Shown one piece after another: positions 13,481 to 19,465 of a stretch of DNA of 19,465 nt. Source of the DNA: Christensenella sp. UBA3798 (GTDB lineage Bacteria > Bacillota > Clostridia > Christensenellales > CAG-1252). The notes under the pieces are model-generated. The model saw only the letters and a program-made list of their open reading frames with translations, made no database searches and was not told the DNA's origin. Within the stretch, counting starts at the first letter, position 1; the number at the start of each line of letters is the position of its first letter. The position numbers and the translations under genes were made by a program. The stretch spans positions 1-19,465 of the forward strand of contig DFEQ01000095.1 of the NCBI GenBank assembly GCA_002368735.1, given 5' to 3'.

Positions 13481-16400
13481 ATGGACGAACTTACGACAGA
13501 ACAATTGCTGGCGATAAACAGCAGGAAGCAGCAGGTCATCGTTACGGCATCTGCGGGCGCGGGCAAGACCTCCACGATGGTGAATCGCGTGATAGACCTC
13601 GTCGTAAAGGAGGGTGCTCTCAGCGCCTCCGATATCATCATGCTCACCTTCACCGAAGCCGCGGCGGCGGAGATGAAGAGTAAGCTGGAAGTGGCTTTGC
13701 TGGAAAGGCTCGCGAACGCCAAGGGCGGGGAGAAAGCGGCGCTCATTCGACTGCTCGACACCCTGCCATTATTATCTTGCAGTACCATCGACTCCTATTG
13801 CTTCTCCTTCGTCAAGAAGCATTTCGAGATGCTCGACCTTCCGCCCACCATCTCCATCGTAGGGGAGGAGACGGCGAAGTCCTATCGTGAGAAGGCTGTC
13901 AAGACGGTGCTTGAGGAGTATGCCAAGGAGTGCCTGGACGGCGCTTCGGCAGACCCCGACGAATACTACCGCTTTATTGGCTGCTTCGGCACGAACGAGG
14001 ATACGCTCGCGGGAGCCATCCAAAATATATACGACTATGCCGAAACGACGGAGGACGGCGACGCCTTTTTGAATAGGGCGGAGAGTTACGCCTCGGCGCC
14101 GATAGACGAGCTTCCCCCCATCAAGGAGTTCTTTACGACTACGGTGAATAAGGCGCGGGAAGCGAGGGAGCGCATCCTGGCGATAGGCTTCGTCCCGCCC
14201 GTCGGCGCGGAGAAGATGCGATCTTTCTTTGCAGCGATGGATGCCTCCTTTGCGGCGATCGAGGGCGCCACTTCTCTCGAAGACGTGTTCAAGGCGGCGG
14301 AGAATTTAGCGCAACCTCCCGCCCTCGGAGAGGAAAGGAAGCGCTTTAAAAACGAGTGCACCCTCTACGATATCGCCGTCAAGGCGTACAAGGATTGGCG
14401 GCAGGACTTATGGGGGACTACGGACGACAAGCGCACCTCTTACTTGCGCAGGAGCTACGCTGACGTCGTCGCCGAAATAGACGCCGCGCGGGCGGATACC
14501 GTCAAAATGGTAGAGCTTGCCCGCCGTTTTAAAGAGCAATATCACGCCATCAAGGAGAAGGAAGAGGTCTTGGACTTCTGCGACGTGGAGCACCTGGCGC
14601 TCAAGCTGCTCAAGGATGATCCCGCCGTCGTCGCCGAAGTGGGTTGCAGAGAGCTTTTGATGGATGAATCACAGGACCTCAACCGCTTGCAGGAAGCCTT
14701 GATGATAGCGCTCGCGGGGGAGGGAGATCTCTATGTCGTGGGCGACGTCAAGCAAAGCATCTATCGTTTCCGCCTCGCGGAGCCCGAGCTCTTTGACGAG
14801 CGGGTGAAGAGGGGGGAGAAGCTCGACAGCGCGGAAGTCATCCATTTCAACCAAAACTTTCGTTCCTCCGACGCCGTGGTGGACTTTGTCAACCGCGTCT
14901 TTCTTGAGCTCATGACCGAGGACTTCGGCGGCACCCGTTTTACCCCCGCGTCGCGCGGCAAGAAGCACGAGGGAGAGGGAGCGGTCAAGTGCTTCTTCTA
15001 TCCCAAGGAGAAGGGGGTTTCCGGTGAGGTCGAGGGCGAGGTCTACAGCGTCAGGCGCGCCGCGACCGAGGTGGAAAAGAGCGAGACGGAGAGCGGGGAG
15101 GAAAAGGAGGCGCGCTGGGTGCGCGACAACATCCTCGAGCTTATCAGGAATAAAAAAACGCTGCGCTCGACCAAGGACGACCGGGAGTTTGATATCAGAT
15201 ACGAGCATATCGCCATTCTTTCCCCCGCGCGCATGAAGTCCGGCTCTGTGGAAGAGAAGGTCGTAAACTGCCTGCGCGAAGCGGGCATCCCCATCAATAT
15301 CGGCGGCTTCGTCAAGGACGCGAGCAACGTGGACATCTCGGCGCTCATGGACTTTCTGCGCCTGCTAATCAGCCCGCGGGACGATTACGCCATGCTCTCG
15401 GTGCTGCGTTCCGAGCTCTTCTCCTTCACGGCGGACCGCCTTGCCGAGATATCGCTCGCGGAGGGGGATAGCTTCAGCGAAAAGGCGGAGAAGATGAAGG
15501 AAAGCGCTCCCGACCTTTCGGACTTTTTTAACTGCATTCGGGAGTATCGCTCGCTGAGTAGCGCGCTCAGTCTGTACGAGCTTCTTTCGCGCCTTGTCGA
15601 GGAGCGTCTTCGCAAGAAGATATTGCTCCGTCCCGACGGCAGAAAGTCCTTCGGCGAGATTCTCTCCTTTCTCGAGACCTTGAAGTCGGGCAGGGAGACC
15701 GAGTCCATCCCCGAGTATTTGGACTTTTTCGACAAGTATTACAAGATGGACTTCGAGGGAGAGATCGCCGAGCGCAACGCGGTGCGTTTCTTCACCATCC
15801 ATAAGAGCAAGGGGCTGGAATTCCCCATCGTCTTCGTCATCGGGCTGGACGAGCAGATCGTGAACGGGATGGAGAATCGCGTCGTCGTGCGTATGGACAA
15901 CGAGTTCGGCGTCGCCAAAAAAGCCGAGAACGGCAAGGACCTCCTCTTTGAACTCTTCCGTTTGAAAAAGAAAAAGGAGCTCACGCAGGACAAGGTGCGT
16001 ATGCTCTACGTGGCTTTGACCCGTGCGAAAAACTGCCTCTACCTATCGGGCGGCTATCCGACGCGGAGCGCGGAGGGCGATTTTTCCAAGGAGAAAGCCA
16101 AGACCTGCTCCGAACTCATCCTTGCGGGGATGGGGGAGTATCCCTACGTCGACGACTATACCGAGGAGCCGAGGAGCGGCTTGGACGCGTCGGACGCCAA
16201 GGACGTTGATCATTGTGACGAGGAGGGTGCCGAGCCTGCGCCGGGCGACGGGGAGCCCGTAGCCCTTTCGGAACTCTCCGCCGAGGAGGTCGTCGCCTTC
16301 TCCGAGATAGCGGCGGCAGAGGAGGAAGAGCGGGAAAAGGAGGATCGGGAGCGCCAAAGGCAGCTTGCGCTTTTCCGCGACGCATTGACCTATCGTTATC

Positions 16401-17002
16401 CTCACGAGAGCGCTACGAAAACGGGTATAAAATTTACGGTAACGGCAATAAATGAAATGGCGAAAGACAGCGTGCTTCCCCCCACGCGCTTCTTCCCAGA
16501 AGAGGCAAAGGCGAAGGGGACCGCCTATCACGCGGTCATGGAGTACGTTTCCTTTGATATGGCAAGCGTCGAGGAGGCAAAGGCTACCCTTCGCGACTTG
16601 GTCGAGAGAGGGGTCATCACCGCCGATGAGGCGGCGGATATCTCGCCCAAGCGCCTGTACGAAGGAGTAAAGATCATCGCGGAGAAGGTCGTCCAAGGCG
16701 CCTCGGTCCTTCGCGAAAAGAGCTTTATCCTGCATGTCCCCGCAAAAGAGGCGGGGGTGGCGGATGCACCCGACGAAGTAGAGGTGCAGGGAAAATTGGA
16801 TCTTCTCGTGATCAAGGGGGACGGCAGCGCCGCCATCGTGGATTATAAACTCAGCGCACAGTCCGAAGGGGAGTTGATCGATGCTTATCAAAAGCAGTTG
16901 TCCCTGTACGCCACGGCGGTAAAGAAAGGTTTCGGTCTGGACCCCGTTCGCAAATACATATTCGTCCTAGGGAGAAACGAGTTGATCGAAGTCGAAAAAT
17001 GA
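13481..17002 (+). CDS. addA: AddA subunit of the AddAB helicase-nuclease
   Basis: The protein has 1173 residues with a complete UvrD/RecB-type superfamily 1 helicase. Walker A ASAGAGKT ends at residue 30 (Lys29). Walker B is LMDESQD with Asp395 and Glu396. Further motifs are GDVKQSIYRFR, NFRSSDAVV, TIHKSKGLEFP and MLYVALTRAKN. The C-terminal nuclease domain has AKGTAYHAVME, Asp1107 in GKLDLLV, Asp1121 and Lys1123 in VDYKLS, and YQKQLSLYA. It is the motor and one nuclease of AddAB. An acidic low-complexity stretch at about residues 895-960, rich in Glu, Asp and Ala, links the helicase and nuclease halves. The ATG at 13481 has GGAGG at 13469-13473. It is translationally coupled to addB and followed by a membrane-protein gene after 24 bases. 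Confidence 0.95.
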   Translation: MDELTTEQLLAINSRKQQVIVTASAGAGKTSTMVNRVIDLVVKEGALSASDIIMLTFTEAAAAEMKSKLEVALLERLANAKGGEKAALIRLLDTLPLLSCSTIDSYCFSFVKKHFEMLDLPPTISIVGEETAKSYREKAVKTVLEEYAKECLDGASADPDEYYRFIGCFGTNEDTLAGAIQNIYDYAETTEDGDAFLNRAESYASAPIDELPPIKEFFTTTVNKAREARERILAIGFVPPVGAEKMRSFFAAMDASFAAIEGATSLEDVFKAAENLAQPPALGEERKRFKNECTLYDIAVKAYKDWRQDLWGTTDDKRTSYLRRSYADVVAEIDAARADTVKMVELARRFKEQYHAIKEKEEVLDFCDVEHLALKLLKDDPAVVAEVGCRELLMDESQDLNRLQEALMIALAGEGDLYVVGDVKQSIYRFRLAEPELFDERVKRGEKLDSAEVIHFNQNFRSSDAVVDFVNRVFLELMTEDFGGTRFTPASRGKKHEGEGAVKCFFYPKEKGVSGEVEGEVYSVRRAATEVEKSETESGEEKEARWVRDNILELIRNKKTLRSTKDDREFDIRYEHIAILSPARMKSGSVEEKVVNCLREAGIPINIGGFVKDASNVDISALMDFLRLLISPRDDYAMLSVLRSELFSFTADRLAEISLAEGDSFSEKAEKMKESAPDLSDFFNCIREYRSLSSALSLYELLSRLVEERLRKKILLRPDGRKSFGEILSFLETLKSGRETESIPEYLDFFDKYYKMDFEGEIAERNAVRFFTIHKSKGLEFPIVFVIGLDEQIVNGMENRVVVRMDNEFGVAKKAENGKDLLFELFRLKKKKELTQDKVRMLYVALTRAKNCLYLSGGYPTRSAEGDFSKEKAKTCSELILAGMGEYPYVDDYTEEPRSGLDASDAKDVDHCDEEGAEPAPGDGEPVALSELSAEEVVAFSEIAAAEEEEREKEDRERQRQLALFRDALTYRYPHESATKTGIKFTVTAINEMAKDSVLPPTRFFPEEAKAKGTAYHAVMEYVSFDMASVEEAKATLRDLVERGVITADEAADISPKRLYEGVKIIAEKVVQGASVLREKSFILHVPAKEAGVADAPDEVEVQGKLDLLVIKGDGSAAIVDYKLSAQSEGELIDAYQKQLSLYATAVKKGFGLDPVRKYIFVLGRNELIEVEK

Positions 17003-17026
17003 TCCCGCGGACAAAGGCGGGTCATC

Positions 17027-17725
17027 GTGCAAGCGTTTTTTAAGGGAACAACCATTTTACTCTATTTTATCTCGCGCTATCTTGCCGAGCCGATATTCAT
17101 CGCGGCTTGTTGTTTGCCCGCTCTGTACGGCGTCGTCGTATGCCTTATCTTGCGCTTCGGCGGGGCGGGACGTATGCAAGCGGCGAAGAAGCGGGCGATG
17201 CGCTTTGTCAAGAAGGGGGTCGTTTCGGGCGAGCGGAGAGAGTTGTTTTATAAAAAATGCATCAAAGCGCTTTCGCCCGAGGCGCGCGCCGCCTATTCTC
17301 TCTTTTTGGAGGGGAAGACGACGGGCGCGGAGCTCGCGGCTCGATTTACCTCTTCGGTCAAGGTGCGCGGCGAAGCCTTGAAGGGCGGGATGTTCGGCGT
17401 GGGGCTTGTCTCTGCGCTCACGGTATTTTTGCTCTTTTTCTGCGGCGCTTCGGCGGAGGAGGCGGTGTTGCGCACGGCGATATGCGCCTTGTTAGCCGCT
17501 CTGACGGGCGTTTGCCTTCGATTCGTCTTTTACAGCGCGCTCTCTTGCTCGGAGAAGGCGGCAGAGCACCTTGCTCGTATCGTGGACGGCTACGTCCTGC
17601 GCGAAAGGCGCGAGGAGGCTTCCCCAATTCTCCCGCCGAAGACGCAGGAAAAGTCGGAGGAGGACTATCTCGATTTGCGGGCGCTTCTTCGCGATATCGA
17701 CAGAAGCGAGCACACGCGTGCGTGA
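17027..17725 (+). CDS. Small membrane protein of unknown function in the addBA operon
   Basis: The protein has 232 residues and is not recognised. A long hydrophobic stretch at residues about 8-43 could cross the membrane once or twice. A basic segment follows (AAKKRAMRFVKKG), then a soluble part with YKKCIKALSPEARAAYSLFL, two more hydrophobic segments at about 122-140 and 148-170, and a charged cytoplasmic-looking tail with EKSEEDYLDLRALLRDID. The start is GTG at 17027 with AAAGGCGG about six bases upstream. It follows addA by 24 bases on the same strand with no terminator between, so it is probably co-transcribed. A link to recombination is only suggested by position. Confidence 0.7.
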   Translation: MQAFFKGTTILLYFISRYLAEPIFIAACCLPALYGVVVCLILRFGGAGRMQAAKKRAMRFVKKGVVSGERRELFYKKCIKALSPEARAAYSLFLEGKTTGAELAARFTSSVKVRGEALKGGMFGVGLVSALTVFLLFFCGASAEEAVLRTAICALLAALTGVCLRFVFYSALSCSEKAAEHLARIVDGYVLRERREEASPILPPKTQEKSEEDYLDLRALLRDIDRSEHTRA

Positions 17726-17772
17726 GCCCCTCTTTAAGAGGAGGGGGAACGAAAGAATTGTGAAAAAAAGGC

Positions 17773-17801
17773 TTGCCGATTTCAAAAAATAATGGTAAAC
17801 T
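17773..17801 (+). promoter_or_regulatory. Promoter of the corA leader
   Basis: TTGCCG at 17773-17778 and TAAACT at 17796-17801 are 17 bases apart, with TG one base before the -10 box (extended -10). Transcription would begin near 17808, about 110 bases before corA. Confidence 0.6.
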
Positions 17802-17824
17802 CTTTTTATCAAACGGAGGACGAT

Positions 17825-17878
17825 ATGGATCCCGACGAAGATAATACGAATAAAGCAGTACCCTTCCGCACGCGGTGA
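17825..17878 (+). CDS. Candidate regulatory leader peptide upstream of corA
   Basis: This 17-residue open frame encodes MDPDEDNTNKAVPFRTR. It has a strong ribosome-binding site (GGAGG at 17815-17819, five bases before the ATG) and a TGA at 17876-17878. It starts about 17 bases after the predicted transcription start and ends 38 bases before the corA ATG. Its acidic/proline beginning and basic end resemble the MgtL leader peptide of enterobacteria, in which such residues make ribosomes fall off at low Mg2+. The last codons also contain CCTTCCGC (17862-17869), which can pair with the corA ribosome-binding site. Role as a sensor of Mg2+ or of translation is an inference. Confidence 0.6.
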   Translation: MDPDEDNTNKAVPFRTR

Positions 17879-17916
17879 TTTTTTTTGCCTCTTGCGGTTT
17901 GGACCGCGGAGGCGTT
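17879..17916 (+). promoter_or_regulatory. Hairpin hiding the corA ribosome-binding site
   Basis: Right after the leader-peptide stop come eight T residues (17879-17886), then a hairpin at 17887-17913. GCCTC pairs with GAGGC and GCGGT with ACCGC around loop TTGG, with a small internal bulge. The GGAGG that serves corA (17908-17912) is inside the 3' arm, so translation of corA should be blocked unless the hairpin is opened. A ribosome at the leader-peptide stop would reach into the 5' arm. Confidence 0.65.
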
Positions 17917-18882
17917 ATGATCGATATTCTCTATAACGATGCCAATAAGAACGTTTTCGTCTGTCCGGAGGAGCAGGAGCTCTCTTCGGAGTTTTTGGTC
18001 AATAAGTGGATAAACCTGGTCAATCCCGACGATCGTGAGGTGGACCGCATCTCTTCCATGACGGGCATCCCCGAGGACTACCTCAAGGCAGCCCTCGATG
18101 AGGAGGAGCGCGCCCGTATCGACAAGGACGACGATTGCGTGATGGTCCTCATCGACGTACCTATCATGGAGGAAGACCCCGAAAACGACTACTATACATA
18201 CGGCACCATCCCTATGAGCATTATTCATAAGGATAATTATTTCGTGACCGTGTGCCTGCGCGAGAACAGCGTGGTCAACGACTTCAAGTTCGGCAAGGTC
18301 AAGAACGTCGAGACCTACAAGTCCACCCGACTGACCTTCCGCTTATTGTACGCCGTATCTACCAAGTATCTGTACTACCTCCGCCTCATCAATAAGGCGA
18401 GCCAGCGCGTGCAGTCCACCCTCGAGAAGAATATGAAGAACAACGCCATCCTCGAGATGCTCGACCTTCAGAAATCCCTCGTCTATTTCTCCACCTCCAT
18501 CTCCGCCAACGACGCCGTTATCGAAAAGCTCAATAAGATAAATTACCTCAAGAAATACGAGGAGGACCAGGACGTCATCGACGACGCGAGCATCGAGAAT
18601 AAGCAGGCAGCCGAGATGTGCTCGATCTATCGCGAGATCATGAACGGCACGATGGAGGCGTTCGGCACCATCATCAACAATAACGTCAACGACATCATGA
18701 AGTTCTTGACCGCCTTGACCCTCGTCATCTCGGTTCCCACCTTGATAGCCAGCCTCTTCGGTATGAACCTCGGCGGCATTCCGGGCGTCAATCATCCCTG
18801 GGGCTTTACCATCGTGTGCGCCATCAGCGTCGTTCTTGCCATCATTTCGGGCATTTTCCTTGCAAAAAAGAAGATGTTCTGA
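17917..18882 (+). CDS. corA: CorA-family divalent metal ion transporter
   Basis: The protein has 321 residues. A large cytoplasmic N-terminal domain rich in acidic residues leads through a long helix to two C-terminal membrane segments (about residues 264-281 and 293-315). The family signature GMN is at 282-284 in LFGMNLGGIPG, at the end of the first membrane helix. CorA pentamers import Mg2+ and sometimes Co2+ or Ni2+; Mg2+ is most likely but cannot be proven here. The basic ending KKK is typical. The ATG at 17917 has GGAGG at 17908-17912 with a short four-base spacing, and that site lies in a hairpin. The gene has its own promoter, leader and terminator. Confidence 0.92.
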   Translation: MIDILYNDANKNVFVCPEEQELSSEFLVNKWINLVNPDDREVDRISSMTGIPEDYLKAALDEEERARIDKDDDCVMVLIDVPIMEEDPENDYYTYGTIPMSIIHKDNYFVTVCLRENSVVNDFKFGKVKNVETYKSTRLTFRLLYAVSTKYLYYLRLINKASQRVQSTLEKNMKNNAILEMLDLQKSLVYFSTSISANDAVIEKLNKINYLKKYEEDQDVIDDASIENKQAAEMCSIYREIMNGTMEAFGTIINNNVNDIMKFLTALTLVISVPTLIASLFGMNLGGIPGVNHPWGFTIVCAISVVLAIISGIFLAKKKMF

Positions 18883-18907
18883 GCCTTCGAGAGCGCTGAA
18901 AACCGTC

Positions 18908-18943
18908 AAAATTCGGGTGCTTTTCGGGGCTCCGAATTTTTTT
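18908..18943 (+). terminator. Intrinsic terminator of corA
   Basis: AAAATTCGG at 18908-18916 pairs with CCGAATTTT at 18932-18940, and the T-run continues to 18943. It lies 26 bases after the corA stop and insulates the RNA operon that follows. Confidence 0.85.
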
Positions 18944-18974
18944 GAAAAAAATGCTAAAAATTCCGAAAAAAGTA

Positions 18975-19003
18975 TTGACTTTTGTTTTTTGAAATGATAA
19001 TAT
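18975..19003 (+). promoter_or_regulatory. Promoter of the tRNA-Ala/tRNA-Ile/23S operon
   Basis: TTGACT at 18975-18980 and TAATAT at 18998-19003 are 17 bases apart, with TG one base before the -10 box. Transcription would start near 19010, just before tRNA-Ala. Confidence 0.7.
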
Positions 19004-19036
19004 TATAAAGCTGTCTATAAGACAAGCGCTCTTTTT

Positions 19037-19112
19037 GGGGGTGTAGCTCAGTTGGTAGAGCGCCTGCCTTGCAAGCAGGAGGTCACCGGTTCGAACCCGA
19101 TCATCTCCACCA
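19037..19112 (+). tRNA. tRNA-Ala (anticodon TGC)
   Basis: The full cloverleaf is visible. The acceptor GGGGGTG pairs with CATCTCC and includes the G3-U70 pair that marks alanine tRNAs. The D-arm is AGCTCAGTTGGTAGAGC. The anticodon arm is CCTGC-CTTGCAA-GCAGG with anticodon TGC, the T-loop is TTCGAAC, and CCA is encoded at 19110-19112. The T-stem has one C-A mismatch (second pair). Confidence 0.95.
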
Positions 19113-19118
19113 AGATGC

Positions 19119-19195
19119 GGGCTCATAGCTCAGTTGGTTAGAGCACACGCCTGATAAGCGTGAGGTCGGTAGTTCGAGTCTACTTGAGCCCACCA
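19119..19195 (+). tRNA. tRNA-Ile (anticodon GAT)
   Basis: The acceptor GGGCTCA pairs perfectly with TGAGCCC. The anticodon arm is CACGC-CTGATAA-GCGTG with anticodon GAT, the T-loop is TTCGAGT, and CCA is encoded at 19193-19195. It follows tRNA-Ala by six bases, the pair usually found between 16S and 23S genes. Confidence 0.96.
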
Positions 19196-19429
19196 GTGCG
19201 AGAGATCGCACCCCCATCAAAGCGACTGTAGTCGCTTCAAGCACATTGACAACTGCATAGGAGGTTTTGTGTCACAGGATGGCACGAAATCTCATCAATT
19301 AGAAAAAATATCTAAAAATGAAGAGTAAAGAGTAATACGAACGATTCACTATATAAGATATTTTGCTGAGGATACATTAAACTAACGAGAAGTTATATGA
19401 CTTTTGAGAGCCGAGAGGCTCTTAAAGAT
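19196..19429 (+). other. Spacer between tRNA-Ile and 23S rRNA
   Basis: This looks like an rRNA internal spacer. AAGCGACT-GT-AGTCGCTT makes a hairpin near 19219-19236, CACATTGACAACTGCATAG resembles the conserved Firmicutes motif before 23S, and AGAGCC-GAGA-GGCTCT forms a processing-type hairpin just before the 23S start. No gene is seen. Confidence 0.7.
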
Positions 19430-19465
19430 GATTAAGCTACAAAGAGCGTAGGGTGGATGCCTTGG
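19430..19465 (+). rRNA. 23S ribosomal RNA, 5' end (continues beyond window)
   Basis: The last 36 bases, beginning GATTAAGCTACAAAGAGCGT and ending GGTGGATGCCTTGG, match the conserved start of bacterial 23S rRNA (in E. coli GGTTAAGCGACTAAGCG... GGTGGATGCCCTGG). The exact first base is uncertain by a few positions. Confidence 0.93.

Noticed and set aside
17727..17746. CCCCTCTTTAAGAGGAGGGG as a terminator after the addBA operon
   Set aside because: The stem needs a bulge and is not followed by a T-run, so I do not call it a terminator.
17875..17916. Earlier GTG start for corA at 17875
   Set aside because: It overlaps the leader-peptide stop, lacks a ribosome-binding site, and adds residues encoded by the T-run and hairpin; the ATG at 17917 has GGAGG.
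18842..19126. 94-codon open frame on the minus strand across the tRNA-Ala gene
   Set aside because: It is antisense to the end of corA, its terminator and a tRNA, and is a known type of false ORF over tRNA genes.

Overview
The window looks like a chromosomal segment of a Gram-positive, Clostridia-like bacterium (Bacillota), probably uncultured. The evidence is GGAGG ribosome-binding sites throughout, AddAB rather than RecBCD, an L10-type leader before rplJ, a DUF1540 protein, an XRE/membrane regulator, and Firmicutes-type spacing before a 23S gene. This placement is an inference. The base composition is fairly even apart from AT-rich intergenic patches. I see no phage, integron or CRISPR.

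Layout. 1-2140: ribosomal stalk cluster: the 3' end of rplK, then rplA, a strong internal promoter with an L10-type attenuated leader, rplJ, rplL and a terminator. The usual rpoB does not follow. 2141-2927: gene-free and rich in hairpins and repeats. 2928-4712: an SGNH/GDSL hydrolase and an XRE regulator with a membrane domain. 4780-5848 (minus strand): a two-copy DUF1540 protein and rplI (L9), whose 3' region carries a long inverted-repeat element related to one downstream of rplL. 5982-6800: PAP2-family membrane phosphatase. 6846-7748 (minus): unknown protein. 7802-9181: DUF2156-GNAT fusion, apparently leaderless. 9245-10141 (minus): lipoprotein, divergent from addB with overlapping -35 boxes. 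10218-17725: addB-addA plus a small membrane protein, apparently one operon. 17773-18943: a CorA-type metal transporter behind a leader that encodes a 17-residue peptide and hides the corA ribosome-binding site in a hairpin. 18975-19465: a promoter, tRNA-Ala, tRNA-Ile and the start of 23S rRNA, with no 16S gene upstream.

How they work together. The left end and rplI supply large-subunit ribosomal proteins. AddAB is the helicase-nuclease for double-strand-break processing, and this AddB lacks an N-terminal Walker A, as in RexB. The strongest candidate for an undescribed system is the corA leader. Its peptide begins MDPDED, an acidic/proline start like that of the Mg2+-sensing MgtL peptide of enterobacteria, and it lies just before a hairpin that sequesters the corA Shine-Dalgarno sequence. 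Other unusual points are the apparently unlinked 23S operon and the paired structured elements 3' of two ribosomal protein genes.
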